Positions 53,813 through 64,000 of a stretch of 64,000 nt of DNA are shown in pieces (the first letter of the stretch is position 1; every line of letters starts with the position of its first letter). The position numbers and the translations under genes are program-made. The notes beneath the pieces were generated by a model. The model was given only the letters and a program-made list of their open reading frames with translations. It did not search any database and was not told the origin of the DNA. Source of the DNA: Sordariomycetes sp. S80-01Y (taxonomy: Eukaryota; Ascomycota; Sordariomycetes); contig JAXQJY010000032.1 of the NCBI GenBank assembly GCA_037042185.1, positions 1,364,001 through 1,428,000 on the forward strand, given 5' to 3'.

Positions 53813-56800
53813 TTAACCACCGCATCCGCCACAACTTCCACATCCTCCACCGCCGCCGCCGCCGGTTCCACCTCCTCCGCTGTCACTCTTGCTATCATTG
53901 CGGCTGTCGCCCCCACGGTCAGAGGTGATCGTATAAGTAGGATGTCCAGAAGAATATAGCCACGGGCTTCCATGCGGCGTAAGACCACTCGGTCCACTAC
54001 CGCCGCCGACACCACCCCAACCGCTTGGGCCTCCATTGCCCGCGTTGAATCGAGTGTACACTGGCGGTGGCGCAACGTACTTCTCCCAGTTCTGCCCGTA
54101 GTTTCCGTGTAGTGCCTCGGCAGTGAGCTTACGTTCACGCGGAACCCTGATGGGGAAATTATACGTCGGGCGATGAGGGTGACTGCTTTGCTCGGACGTC
54201 TGTTTCTCCTTCCCAACGTCGGGCATATCTGCTCGCTCGTCGCGTAGCTGTTCGTACTCATCTATCCGCAGCTGGCGACCCAGATTTGCCCATGGCGCAA
54301 TGAAGAAGCGCCGGTAAGCACCTTTCTCAAAGTGGTGGCTGTAAGGTTGAGCACGATGCAGACCACCCAATTTGACACGGTCGTACGCGGAGCCATTCTT
54401 CGACAAGTTGTTCATGGATTCTCTGAATGCAGGACTTGAGGCCATGGCCGTGGTTGTCTTCAGGAGAGCGTCTTGCGCAAGGAGGACGGTGAGGCGATTC
54501 CGATTCCACTCGTCGCTCTTCATGACACCGTCTTCCCAATAGAGTGAATCACAGCCCTCCTCCTCCTTGCTTTTGGCAAGTTTTCCGTCAGAAGGAACTA
54601 ACGGTTCTCTTTGACGATCTCGCGCTTGCTCTCGTTTCGCATCTGTGATTGGGAACGCATGTTTCGGGTAAAGCCAACGACTTCGGGTCAGGTGCAGGGA
54701 AATCAGTGACCAAGCGTCGAATGGCGCAGTGCACACATGCTTCGACAATGAGCATTTACCACAATTCACTAAATTCTCCTTGTACGCCTTAGTGCAGTCC
54801 CAGGGGAAGATGTCTTGATGCTGATACATGGGCTGCTCCAGACACCCCCAGTTGTACCAATATTCCTGAAGAGTCTCGAACATGTCAGAGGCATCGTGCC
54901 TGCCATTTCGAATTCGGAGCAGGAACTCCTCCACGAAACCATTCGGCACTTCTTCCTTGTTGGAAGGTTTCACTGCTTGCAAAGAGTTCTCGTTGATGAT
55001 AAAGCTGATAAGGTAGGGTTTCTCTGGGTTAGCACTTATCGCCCCCTTCGGCGGTGGTCTGACAAAAGTCCTCTGGAGTAGCGGGTCGCCAAGAAGAGCA
55101 TTGCAGAAAGTCTGACAGTTGTTGTGATCTTGGTTCCAACCAATGTACATTGGGCCGCGGAGGCGCTCTGCGATCGAACGGATGAAGAAGATGGCGTTGG
55201 GCTCCAGGTACGCCTTGAGGTCCGACCAGAATACGTGGAAGGCGCTGCCGCTGCTGAAGCTCTTCTGTAATTCGGCAGACTCAGAGTTCCTGGCGAGCTC
55301 TATGAGGTTCTCGACGAGATTCTCTTCGGCTGGATCGTCTAGAAAGCCGCAAAATGTACCGCCAACGACCTGTTTCACTATGGCCTTGTATCGATGAAGG
55401 CAGCTCGGGCGGTTTTGACTGTATACAGTCCTGACACCTGCGTCCTCTACAATCAGAGCGTCCTTCTGACCGAGTCCTTTCGCGTTATGTTGAAGCTCGG
55501 GGGCGTTTCGAGTGGTTATCAATACACCATTGATGCTAAACTGATTAGCCCGAATACTAGAAGACACGTCAGCATCACTCACTTGTTGACGCCGTTCTCT
55601 ATCACCAACGGTCCGACGCGAAGCGCCATGTGAACCATTCCCCATGGATTTACCGAAGACATCGGGCGGAGATACTCAGGGACTTGAGAAGGTTCCGAGG
55701 CCGTCTGTATCCCTTCCAGGCCCAGCTCTCCAATTATCTCGTCATCGGTGCGCCGTCTGAGTGTCGGCCTGTAAGTTGTCCTCTTCTGATCTCTCCATGC
55801 ATCGGTGGCCTTCTTCAAATCTTCCTGCGCGTGTTTCTCCTGGTAATCTGCGAGGGACTTGCCTTTTTCAAAGTCAAGTCGACTAGATGCAAAGAGGGAC
55901 TCGGCGAGCATATCCGAGTAGTAGCCGATGGGACATTCGGGGTTCCCATGACGGAGCGGTGTATCGATGCTTGCGGGCCTTGAGTCTTTCTTGTCGCTTC
56001 GAATACCCAGTTTACCATGGCACTTGCACATCGCGGACACCGGACCGGAGAGAAGCGCCTTTGGCAGGGGCGATGTGTTGTAGCTCTTGGTGAACCCTTC
56101 TTCTCCATAGTGGTTGTCACAGTAGCATCCCTCGCATATTATCGGATAGGCGAGTCTGTGTTCCCCTTCGACCTTGATCTTCGTGTATAGTGAACCTCGA
56201 ATGACGCCCTGGCACTCGTGGCATTTTCGGTGCTCAAATCCAGGCATGGAACTCTTGGACACGCCTTGTTCCAGATTCGCAGGTGAGAGACGAGCTTGGG
56301 GCGGCGGCTCCCTATGCTCAATGAGCTTGTCTATATCTAACCATTGTGCTGATTGCAACAGAAGGCGTGCTCTTCGCTTCGCAACATCCGTTGAGGGTCT
56401 CTTTTGGGCCTTGTGTCTGATGTCGTCGTGCAGTCGCGCCTTCTTGACAGTCTTGTATATATCCCACGCGTGACGATGGAATGCAGTGTCTAGTTGACTA
56501 GCGCCAGGACTGTCATATTCTGGGACGGGGCTTCGAGTGATGTCGACCCATGTCTCGTAGTCTTCGACCTTGACATCCTGCCCCTCTTCCTCGAGTGTGT
56601 CGACTGAAAGGCAGTGGCGCAGACTGGAGACGATGTCCAAAAGATCTTGCCTCACCCCGTCCCAGTACAGCCTGAGCAGCTCCTCTTCCAGAACATCCTG
56701 CGCCGGTCCGATCTCCTTCTTGGGTAGGTCGGGTCCATCGGTAATGTAAGTCTTGCGCCCCTCACGCTTAGACCGCGTGCGCAGGGACGAGAAGCGCGAC

Positions 56801-56817
56801 CGCAGCGAGGACCCCAT
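53813..56817 (-). CDS. Unknown 992-residue protein: Cys-cluster, possible permuted papain-like His/Cys pair, Gly/Cys tail
   Basis: Two frames on the minus strand combine as 55583-56817 and 53813-55556 across a 26-nt GTGAGT-CTTCTAG gap (phase 2). The start ATG 56817 begins MGSSLRSRFSSLRTRSKR, a possible N-myristoylation context. A helical region follows (EEELLRLYWDGVRQDLLDIV). Residues 199-267 hold CHEC, CEGCYC-DNH and CKCH, like a zinc-binding module. WGMVHMALRVGPLVIENGV (His396) and DHNNCQTFCNALL (Cys559) resemble the His and NCxxF blocks of PPPDE/LRAT-like permuted papain folds. Later residues are rich in charged and Trp blocks, and the C-terminus is a Gly tract ending GCGSCGGCGG. No named family is recognised. 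The gap is shorter than usual fungal introns, so the junction is unsure; two separate overlapping genes seem less likely. Confidence 0.72.
55557..55582 (-). other. Putative 26-nt intron or sequence discontinuity
   Basis: Reading from ENGVN to IRANQFSINGV needs removal of 26 nt that start GTGAGT, contain GCTGAC and end TTCTAG. All three splice signals are present, but the length is below the usual fungal minimum. Another frame-keeping choice is a 50-nt intron with a weak GTCAAC donor and the next CAG acceptor. Confidence 0.5.
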
Positions 56818-57864
56818 AACTTGCACGCTTCACTTAGCAAGAGTGTATATTGATCCAGGCCGCGCAAGATGATCGTGTCATCCCGGGCGAGACCAAGGGG
56901 TATATTATGGCTCGTCTTGTCGCGCCTGAAGCCTGTGGGCATGGGGCCGCCCGGTTTGGTGGGGGGCTGAAGCGATGGGATTCTGCCTTGCGCGACCCCA
57001 GTCAGACCAAAACGAGCGACGCCCAGCTTCATGGATGGAAGAATGAGGGATTTGACTCATGTTTGATAGTGCCTCGGTTGAGCTTCTATTTCTAAGCCTG
57101 TCGACTTAGGTTCGTAAGAGGGCCTACTTTGCATGGAAGACACGCCGACGAGGGAAGGTTTGAGATGGTGAGCTAAACTGCCAACGACGAGCACGCCACC
57201 AGTGGACCTCAAACACGCATACGCACAAGACACGGGTACTCCCGGTGTCCAACCACAGACGTTGATCTTAATATGACGCGCTGGGCTTTTGGTTCTTCCT
57301 CTTTTCGAATGGCTGGTCTTTCGAGTTTGGTACTTGCTCCAATGTGAAAGCAAACACCAACGGCACAAGTGGTTATCATATTGAGGCGGCCGACATTTTA
57401 CGTCCAAACGAAGCCTCCCCCCCGCCTCGTCGTATTAACAAAGCAGCAAACCGTGAAATTGTGATCCTTCACATCGTGCACGTACAATATCCATGAACAG
57501 CCAAGACCTCATCTGTCTTATTACGTCTCCTTCGGCTCCGCCGTGACCAAGCCGATATCCGAGTGCAGGGTAGACAAGCCCTTGGCATCGTCGAGCCTGG
57601 GTGGATCCGCGTCATCAGCCACGAAGACACGACAAACAAGGAAACTGACTGACGACGCTCACTCACACAACTTCAAACTCAGCGCGAATCGCCAGCCACT
57701 CTCCATCTCGTTGGTCAGATCGTATCGCCAGCCCTACGCCACAAGACAAGCCCGTCGGGTGGAGGAGCCGCATCTCATTGTAGGAAGCGTTAAAAGGCGG
57801 CTGGACCCCGCCCATCAGCCGACCCAAGACCACCTTCAGTCGCATCTTCCCCAAATCAGACATC
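56818..57864. promoter_or_regulatory. Divergent promoter region of the 992-residue unknown and ankyrin gene
   Basis: This 1.05-kb interval lies between divergent start codons. No coding frame is credible. It should contain both promoters. Confidence 0.5.
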
Positions 57865-59928
57865 ATGGACAGCTTCACTGCAGCGTCGCTGAGCTCTTTA
57901 TGCTCTTCGATATCTCATGGCGCGATCGCGAGCGCTTCAGAGCTGGCAGACGTCCTCCGGGGCGTCCCAGAGGGTGAGCAAGCCGAGCAGCTAGCGTCTC
58001 TGTCGGAGGCTTTACACGCCTTCTCGGCGAGCGTCTATCAATTCGAGGCCTCGATAAGCAGCGCCAGTGTTATCTCGCAAATGCTCCAAACTCAGCTTGG
58101 AGACTCTTTGCAGGCTTGTCAACAAAAGATTGGACCGCTTGGAAAGCAGATCATGCGGCTGCAGCCTGACAATGTTACACATCTCAACAGCCAATTTGTA
58201 ATGGTGTATGCGGACTTTCTTGTGGCCTATACGCAACTATTTGTCATATTTGAAGAGGCATTGGGCATGTAAGTACATGAGGCCTGGACGGGAGCGTTTG
58301 ATTATTGACAAGATTTCAGGTCGCAAAGAGAGGACCAAGACGCGGTGCTGGACGGCCCCGAAGGTCGTCGCATGCTCGAACAATCAGATGATGCAGGAAG
58401 GATGCTCGGAAAGGCAGGAGAAATCATAGTCGACGGAGCTGGAACACAGTATGCTCCGCCACGAGCCGAGCCAAGGCTGGGACAACCAGGCGCGGATACC
58501 AAGGATCTTCCTCCCCCGACGTACGAGGAGATCGCGGGTGAGGCTTCCTCGTCCTCCGCTGGTGGCCCCTCAGCTCCTTCGTCAAGCGCCCAAGGTGGGG
58601 CTTGGAACTTTTCCGCCTTCAAACATAGCTTCCGCGCGCTAACGTCTGGGTTGCGAGCGAAGCCTGATCCCCTGGTCACGGCACTCTGCGAAGCAAGCAA
58701 GCGGGGAGACATCTCTCAGATGGCTGCCTTCCTCAAGCAGGGGGCCAACATCGACGGGAAGAATGACGATGGAAACACGCCTCTACACTGTGCCGTGGTG
58801 AGCAACCAGACACAGGCGGCGAAGCTACTTCTCTCAGCTGGAGCAGATGAGAAGATATGGTCACAGATGCCGCCCCTGTTCCTCGCAGCCTCACTGGGTA
58901 ACCTTGCTGTTGCGAACATGATCTACGAGCGGGGCGGCTCCGCTGCCAACGTTAAGAAGGAGACCATGTCTGGACAGCCATTTTTCGTTGACGTGGTCAA
59001 CTCAGGCAACCTCGAGGGAGTGCAATTTCTGTTGGAGAAGGGGGCTGATCCTAACGCCTCGAGTATTGCAGGACGGCCGGTCATTGTTCAAGCAGCAAGA
59101 AAAGAAAACCTGGACATGGTTCGACTGTTGATCAAGTACGGGGCCAAGATCACCTCCGATCCCATGACAGGCAGCTCGATGATGGCGATCGCCCTCGACA
59201 AGTCAAACTTTGAGCTTCTTGAGCTTCTCATTAGCAGCGGAGCCAAGGTCGAGTCGCGGACTTCGAATGGCGAGCGTGTCCTCGCATCGGCGCTGGGAAA
59301 GAGAAACATCCGATATGCGAAGCGAGTACTGGAAGCCGGTGCAGAGGCTCACATTGATGATATATACGGCCAGAAGGTGCTGATGTCGGTCATCAAAGAT
59401 CCCAAGATCACGGGCGAGGACAAGGTAGAGATCGTGCGGCTGATGCTGAAGAATGGCGCCAAGGCAACGTCGAGGGATATCTTTTGGCCAAACATGCTCA
59501 TGCTGCAGACAGCCATGGAGAAGGAGGTAGACGGCCGGATCATAGCCATGCTGCTTCAACATGGCGCCGACGGCAACAAGGCGATGAGCAGCGGCGAGAC
59601 ACCCCTGACGCACGCCATTAACCACGAGCGTCAAGACCAGATCACGGCCCTGCTGGAGAACGGCGTCGACCCCAACCTGCCCAACAAGAACAACAAGACA
59701 CCGCTGCTGCAAGCCTTGCTGGTCGAGAACATTGAGCTGGTGCGGCTGCTGAAGAGAAAGGGCGCCGACGTGGACTCCCCGCAGAACTCAGCGCGCGAGT
59801 TCGCGATGACGCTGGGGCGGATGGACCTCCTTGAGAACCTGGGTATCCATACGCCCGCGACCGGCTCAGGGCAGAACGCGCCGCCTGGATACGAATCAGT
59901 CGTGTCGGGGAAGGAAGTGTTGCGGTAA
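57865..59928 (+). CDS. Ankyrin-repeat protein with two PPxY motifs
   Basis: Two exons: 57865-58268 and 58320-59928, joined over a 51-nt intron (GTAAGT to TTTCAG), giving 670 residues. Residues 1-135 are an all-helical domain (FTAASLSSLCSSISHGAIA, FQ-type helices through YTQLFVIFEEALGM) like the N-terminal regions of many fungal ankyrin and STAND proteins. A Ser/Pro linker contains DLPPPTYEEI near residue 200. About ten ankyrin repeats fill 250-650 (GNTPLHCAVVSNQTQAAKLL, LEGVQFLLEKGADPNAS, TPLLQALLVENIELVRLL). The C-terminus has NAPPGYESVV. PPTY and PPGY are PPxY-type ligands for WW domains, so an adaptor role for a Nedd4/Rsp5-type ubiquitin ligase is inferred. The stop lies 71 bp from the convergent pdxT stop. 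Confidence 0.88.
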
Positions 59929-59999
59929 TGTGTAATGCGGAAGAGTAGGATGGGCCCTCCTCCCTTCTGAATTCAAAAGATCTAAATCGCTCTGCTGGT

Positions 60000-60772
60000 C
60001 TATTGTCTACTCTGCAACAGCTCGGACAGCCACCAGGCATGTATCCTGGCATCCTCTGTCAGCTCCGGGTGGAAGCTAGTCCCCAGAACGTTGCCCTGCC
60101 GCACCGCCACGATGTCGCCGGCGTTGTCCTTTGTGTTCGCTTGGCTGGCCCCTTTCTTCATCCTGTCCAGCCTCCCCGGAACCGTGGCGAGCACCTCGAC
60201 CTCGCCCGGGGCCAGGACCTCCTCGACCACGGGTGCCCTGATGAAGACGGCGTGGAACTTGCCCGGGTCTGATCCTGTCGAGAGGAAAGGAGCATCCAAA
60301 TCGGCCTCGAACGACTCGATCTGTCGCCCAAAGTGGTTGCGGTGGACTCGCACGGAGAGACCCCCTATGAGCTCCTGGCCGCCAATCTTTGTGGCGCTGG
60401 CCTGTTCAGACAACAGAATAAGCCCAGCGCAGGTGCCCCACGTTGGCTTCTTCTGGATCCTACCCATAGTCAATAAAATACTGCTTCCTACCAGGCCAGC
60501 TGGGGGAGGGTCGCTCACTTCACAAAATCTCGCAGCTTCTCCAGCAGATCCGTCTGCCCCGCCACGAGGGCTATCGTGGTGCTCTCGCCGCCGGGGATGA
60601 CGAGGGCGTCGCATTGTGCCAGCTGTTCTGATGTCCGGACTTGAATGAAGTTGAACTTTGCAGGGGAAGGGATAGAACCCCCTGCTTGGAGTTGCGAGGC
60701 CGCGCGGTCGAGGAGGGTGAGATGCTCGTGAAAGCCTCCTTGGAGGGCGAGCACGCCAACGGTGAGGCTCAT
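60000..60772 (-). CDS. SNO1: Pyridoxal 5'-phosphate synthase glutaminase subunit PdxT (Sno)
   Basis: The glutaminase subunit supplies ammonia to PdxS for vitamin B6 synthesis. Two exons: 60519-60772 and 60000-60459, joined over a 59-nt intron (GTGAGC to GGGTAG), giving 237 residues. The start MSLTVGVLALQGGFHEHL is canonical. The oxyanion/glycine block is IPGGESTTIAL. The catalytic triad is visible as Cys95 in WGTCAGL and His215/Glu217 in SFHPELT. RVHRNHFGRQIESFEADL is the conserved partner-interface region. It is divergent from the pdxS gene, as SNO and SNZ are in yeast. Confidence 0.96.
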
Positions 60773-61195
60773 CATTTGAGGCTTAGTCTATGAGCAGCTG
60801 CCCGAGGGAAGTTCGTAATGGTGAGGAGATGCAACGTTATCCTTGAAAGCAAAAAAACATGAAGTTTCCCGCTAGAACAGTCAGAGGCTTTGATAAGACA
60901 AGCCCGGAGCAGTCTATGACTTATTGGAGTACCGGCGGCATCGGAGAAGACCGCGGGGTGGCGAACGGAGGAGAAGCGCCGACCGTGGCCGCGGAGCAGC
61001 AAAGACGCTCGAAATGCGCTCCAAGGCACCTCCAACAACGGCACGAATAATCGCGACTGCTAGAGCAGATTACCTAAAGCCGTCCCTTAGTAAATCAGTA
61101 CGGAGTGACTTACTGATCTACGATGTTACGTGAGCACGGAGCACATGCGTGCTATTCGGGACAACTGCAGACGCCTCCACGGACGGCCCAACCAG

Positions 61196-61240
61196 AGGGG
61201 CACCGCACCACCGCACCACCGCACCGCCGCACCACCGCAC
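61196..61240 (+). repeat. CCGCACCA-type microsatellite
   Basis: About five imperfect 8-base units of CACCGCAC/CACCGCCG lie between pdxT and pdxS. Confidence 0.8.
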
Positions 61241-61423
61241 TGGCATCTCACAGCGACAGCTCGCCTCGGCGCAGCTACCCCTCCCCACCTGCGGGTCACC
61301 AGCGTCCCGGGTCCAGACGCCGCCCAAAGCTTGAGTCGCCTGGCTGCAGCCGCCCCTGTGCGTCTTAGGCGGGCCCAGCGCTGCACGCCAGGCGGACTTG
61401 CCGAATGCGGAAGCAGGGACAGC

Positions 61424-61463
61424 ACCCCTCCAAGCCCCTCCAAGCCCTTCCAAGCCCCTCCAA
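61424..61463 (+). repeat. 10-bp tandem repeat (CAAGCCCCTC)
   Basis: Four units of a 10-base repeat (one or two mismatches) fit one helical turn each, in the pdxT/pdxS intergenic region. Confidence 0.8.
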
Positions 61464-62053
61464 CGGAGCATGCCAGGCGTCGACAGCGCTGTTCCAGCAC
61501 CACGGCTGCTATCCGTCGTCTGTAGTCCGTAGTCAGCCCCCCCTGCAGCGCGCTGGCGGGAAGTGCGGAGGAGGGGTCGTGGCGTCTGGCACCTGCATGT
61601 CCCACTGGCGACTTGTCTGCTTGTGTACGCTCTGCGCCCTGCTCGGGTCAGGATCCGATGGTTGCCGCTCGTCGTGTACGTCAAAGGGCGGAGGGGTCGC
61701 GGGCCTGGATCGGCGGGACGAGGGGCAGTGGCAGCGGTGGTGACAGTCAGTCGCGGTCATTCCAGTGCCGGACCTGGCGTTGGAGGTGTTCGGTACGGGT
61801 AGTTGGAGTACTAGTGAGGTAGATTTGGCGCAGCTTGTCATGACTGTTTCTTTTCTGGCGTGAGAAATAAATATTCCCCCCCTCTGCCACGCGGTTGTTC
61901 CTTCTGGTCTGTTACTTCTCTTGTCTCGTTGATCACATCTTGATACCCTCCCATCTCACCATCGTCGACAGCCATCTACAGTTCCTTACTGTCAACAACA
62001 TATCTCCGGTTCGAACCCAGACAGCACCGTCACCACCACCACCACACATCACC

Positions 62054-63007
62054 ATGGTCGACCAGGCTCCCGCTGAGGCGTCCGTCGGCGCCCCCCAGAA
62101 CAGCACCGCGCAGAATGACAGGCCCAGCCACACCGTCAAGGCCGGCCTGGCCAAGATGCTCAAGGGCGGCGTCATCATGGACGTGACAACCCCCGAGCAG
62201 GCCCGCATCGCCGAGGAGGCCGGCGCTGTCGCCGTCATGGCCCTCGAGCGCGTCCCCGCAGACATCCGCGCCCAGGGCGGCGTCGCCCGCATGTCCGACC
62301 CGGCCATGATCAAGTCCATCCAGGAGGCCGTCTCCATCCCCGTCATGGCCAAGGCCCGCATCGGCCACGACGTCGAGTGCCAGATCCTGGAGGCCTTGGA
62401 GGTAGACTACATCGACGAGAGCGAGGTCCTGACGCCGGCTGACGACGAGGCCCACGTTGAGAAGCTGGCCTTCAAGACGCCCTTTGTGTGCGGATGCCGC
62501 AACTTGGGCGAGGCCCTGAGGCGCATCACCGAGGGCGCCGCCATGATCAGGACCAAGGGCGAGGCTGGCACCGGTGACGTCGTCGAGGCTGTCAGGCACA
62601 TCAAGACCGTCAAGCGTCAGATCGCACAGGCCAAGGCTGCTTTGGAGGACGGCGGCATCGGCAAGATCAGGGCCCTGGCTAGGGAGCTCGAGGTCGATGC
62701 CGAGCTTCTTCGCCAGGTTGCTGAACTTGGCCGCCTGCCCGTTGTCAACTTCGCAGCCGGCGGCGTCGCCACTCCCGCCGACGCTGCCCTGATGATGCAG
62801 CTCGGCTGCGACGGAGTCTTCGTCGGCAGCGGCATCTTCAAGTCCGGCGACCCAGCCAAGCGGGCCAAGGCCATCGTCCAGGCCACGACGCACTTCCAGG
62901 ACCCCAAGAAGCTTGCCGAGTACAGCACAGGTCTCGGCGAGGCCATGGTTGGTATCAACTGCGATGGTTTGAGGGGCGATGAGAAGCTGGCGGTCAGGGG
63001 AATCTGA
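62054..63007 (+). CDS. SNZ1: Pyridoxal 5'-phosphate synthase subunit PdxS (Snz/Pdx1)
   Basis: PdxS condenses ribose 5-phosphate, glyceraldehyde 3-phosphate and ammonia to PLP. One exon, 317 residues. The ATG at 62054 (context ATCACCATGG) starts a short fungal N-terminal extension before the core. Key residues are Asp43 in GGVIMDVTT, Lys100 in [11 protein letters not shown] (the ribose 5-phosphate Schiff-base lysine in PdxS) and Lys168 in [12 protein letters not shown] (the second lysine). The phosphate loop is [18 protein letters not shown] and GVFVGSGIF. All are intact, so the enzyme should be active. GC-rich codon use in this gene is typical of high expression. It works with the divergent pdxT product. 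Confidence 0.97.
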   Translation: MVDQAPAEASVGAPQNSTAQNDRPSHTVKAGLAKMLKGGVIMDVTTPEQARIAEEAGAVAVMALERVPADIRAQGGVARMSDPAMIKSIQEAVSIPVMAKARIGHDVECQILEALEVDYIDESEVLTPADDEAHVEKLAFKTPFVCGCRNLGEALRRITEGAAMIRTKGEAGTGDVVEAVRHIKTVKRQIAQAKAALEDGGIGKIRALARELEVDAELLRQVAELGRLPVVNFAAGGVATPADAALMMQLGCDGVFVGSGIFKSGDPAKRAKAIVQATTHFQDPKKLAEYSTGLGEAMVGINCDGLRGDEKLAVRGI

Positions 63008-63610
63008 GCATGGAAAAAAAAAGATAAAAGAGTTAGCCCTGTACATTTATCGGCGAGTTCAACCTCGGAGACTGCTTCAAACTGGTCAGGTTGCACTTGG
63101 CATAGAAGACGACACGCAACAGCGTTAGACGAGCAGCAGAACTTGCTTTTCGCAGTCAGATGGTCCGAATATCAAGCTAAAAAAAACATTTACACTTATT
63201 TGCCATTCCTGGCGCCTTGGTCAGCAAGTCCCAGTGAGCAGATGATTCCCATCCACATGAAGTAAACGTGGAGAATTCGAGCATCGCTTGATTCCTGTCC
63301 TGTGCCTACACGCGATTTTCGAGCGGTCTTGCACGTGCGCTAGTCTTTTTAGGCCGAATTCCAAAGCATTCGAAGACTCTGCAAATTGACATTGACCCAA
63401 ATCTATGTATTAGCTTGAATGAGACTGTTGGCCTCAGCAGCTGCACCGTGCATGCCTCTCCGTCACCCGCCTTCCCAGCCAGCCATCCCAAATGTCGCCA
63501 GGGCAAGGGACAAAAAAAAAAGGGCTTGAAGGCGCCGCCAACATACAGCCTCCTTTGCATCACCCAAACGACCCAACTGCAAAAAATGATGGACGCGGCA
63601 AAAAGTCGAG
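63008..63610. other. Interval between pdxS and tRNA gene
   Basis: pdxS 3' flank with poly-A runs (63015-63028 and 63178-63188). No coding frame. Confidence 0.45.
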
Positions 63611-63716
63611 TGTTCCTGGAGGGGGTCGAACCCTCGACCTTGACATGTCTACCATAGTACCAAGAAAAATCCCGTGGCCTATAAGAGTCACGCGGTAACC
63701 ACTCCGCTACAGGAAC
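63611..63716 (-). tRNA. tRNA-Ile (UAU), intron-containing (probable)
   Basis: On the minus strand a full cloverleaf can be drawn: acceptor GTTCCTG pairs with CAGGAAC, D-arm GCGG/CCGC around AGTGGTTA, T-arm GAGGG-TTCGACC-CCCTC, variable loop AGGTC and discriminator A. The anticodon loop reads CTTATA before an intron of about 33 nt placed after position 37. Intron bases (CTATGG) can pair with the anticodon region, as in fungal tRNA-Ile(UAU). The anticodon stem has one T-T mismatch at 31-39. The tRNA call is good; the isotype is likely but not certain. Confidence 0.72.
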
Positions 63717-64000
63717 AGTAAGCAATTTTTGTACTATTGCAATATATACAGCTGAAACGGGAAGTGGAATTGCGCAGTTCTTCGTTACCGTTTCCCACTG
63801 GCATTCACGGCCGTTGGGGGTACTACACCTGCATGGCATTGGTTCTTTCGCTTTCGCTGTTCGAGCAACGCAAGTCATCGCCTCAAGGGTGTAATACACT
63901 TTAGGATATGCTCCTCGTAGGATGCACTCGCGAGCCGTTGCTGTTCCGTGCGCGTTCACTTACCCTCCCATGTGTACCCCTCAGCATCAGACAAGGTGAA
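63717..64000. other. Window end, no gene seen
   Basis: The last 284 bases, upstream of the tRNA gene, show no feature beyond a T-rich run and no frame with content. Confidence 0.4.

Larger units (their letters stand above)
60773..62053. promoter_or_regulatory. Bidirectional pdxT/pdxS promoter region, repeat-rich
   Basis: The 1.28-kb interval separates divergent start codons of the two PLP synthase subunits. The centre is GC-rich and carries two short tandem repeats. A CT-rich leader and (CAC)n stretch come right before the pdxS ATG. Long open frames here on both strands are by-products of high GC. Confidence 0.6.

Noticed and set aside
61118-61684. Overlapping 130-188 codon frames between pdxT and pdxS
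   Set aside because: High-GC by-product with tandem repeats; open in several frames on both strands.
62005-62020. B-box-like GGTTCGAACCC in the pdxS leader
   Set aside because: No cloverleaf can be drawn; chance match in leader sequence.
62030-63046. 338-codon minus-strand frame over pdxS
   Set aside because: Antisense shadow of pdxS; Asp/Gly/Leu-rich content follows from the sense codons.

Overview
This window is nuclear DNA of a filamentous ascomycete, most likely a Sordariomycete. The evidence is short GT-AG introns (about 47 to 330 nt), fungal-type protein families (IML1, FNIP/Lst4, Ecm29, Nam8/Csx1-type RNA-binding protein, DUF1857, the Snz/Sno vitamin B6 pair, a fungal-type ankyrin protein) and moderate gene density broken by long CT-rich leaders. 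I could support seventeen protein-coding genes, one of them cut by the window edge, and one intron-bearing tRNA gene. I saw no recognisable transposon, provirus or CRISPR array.

Layout. 0-8.3 kb: IML1 (minus, 3' end outside the window) and an Lst4/FNIP homologue (plus) are divergent; both families control TORC1 through Rag/Gtr GTPases. 10.2-12.1 kb: a single-pass membrane protein with a lectin-like beta-propeller ectodomain. 12.5-25.4 kb: four minus-strand housekeeping genes, mitochondrial NAD-isocitrate dehydrogenase subunit 1, a Ste20/germinal-centre kinase, a UBA-UAS-UIM-UBX protein and the proteasome scaffold Ecm29. 25.4-32.0 kb: a gene-free stretch whose right half is pyrimidine-rich and probably the long leader of the next gene. 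32.0-33.8 kb: a three-RRM protein of the Nam8/Csx1 type.

35.1-40.6 kb: a metabolic group made of a cyclase/kynurenine-formamidase-like hydrolase (minus) divergent from a Baeyer-Villiger-type flavin monooxygenase (plus), followed by a secreted EGF-plus-GH43-like protein. 40.6-50.9 kb: about 10 kb without a convincing gene, with several small minus-strand ORFs and donor-like sites. 50.9-56.8 kb: three minus-strand genes, namely a DUF1857 protein, a GRDP-like (DUF1399) protein and a 992-residue unknown. The unknown has a zinc-binding-type cysteine cluster, a possible permuted papain-like His/Cys pair and a Gly/Cys-rich tail. It is the most interesting candidate here.

57.9-63.0 kb: an ankyrin protein with two PPxY motifs is convergent with PdxT (Sno), which is divergent from PdxS (Snz). 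Together the last two make pyridoxal 5'-phosphate. 63.6-63.7 kb: a probable tRNA-Ile(UAU) with an intron. Functional themes therefore pair up: TORC1 signalling (IML1/Lst4), ubiquitin-proteasome (UBX/Ecm29), oxidation plus hydrolysis (monooxygenase/cyclase) and vitamin B6 synthesis (PdxS/PdxT).

Exon boundaries were read by eye from splice consensus and frame continuity. All joined models keep frame and end in a stop. The weakest junction is the 26-nt gap in the 992-residue gene.
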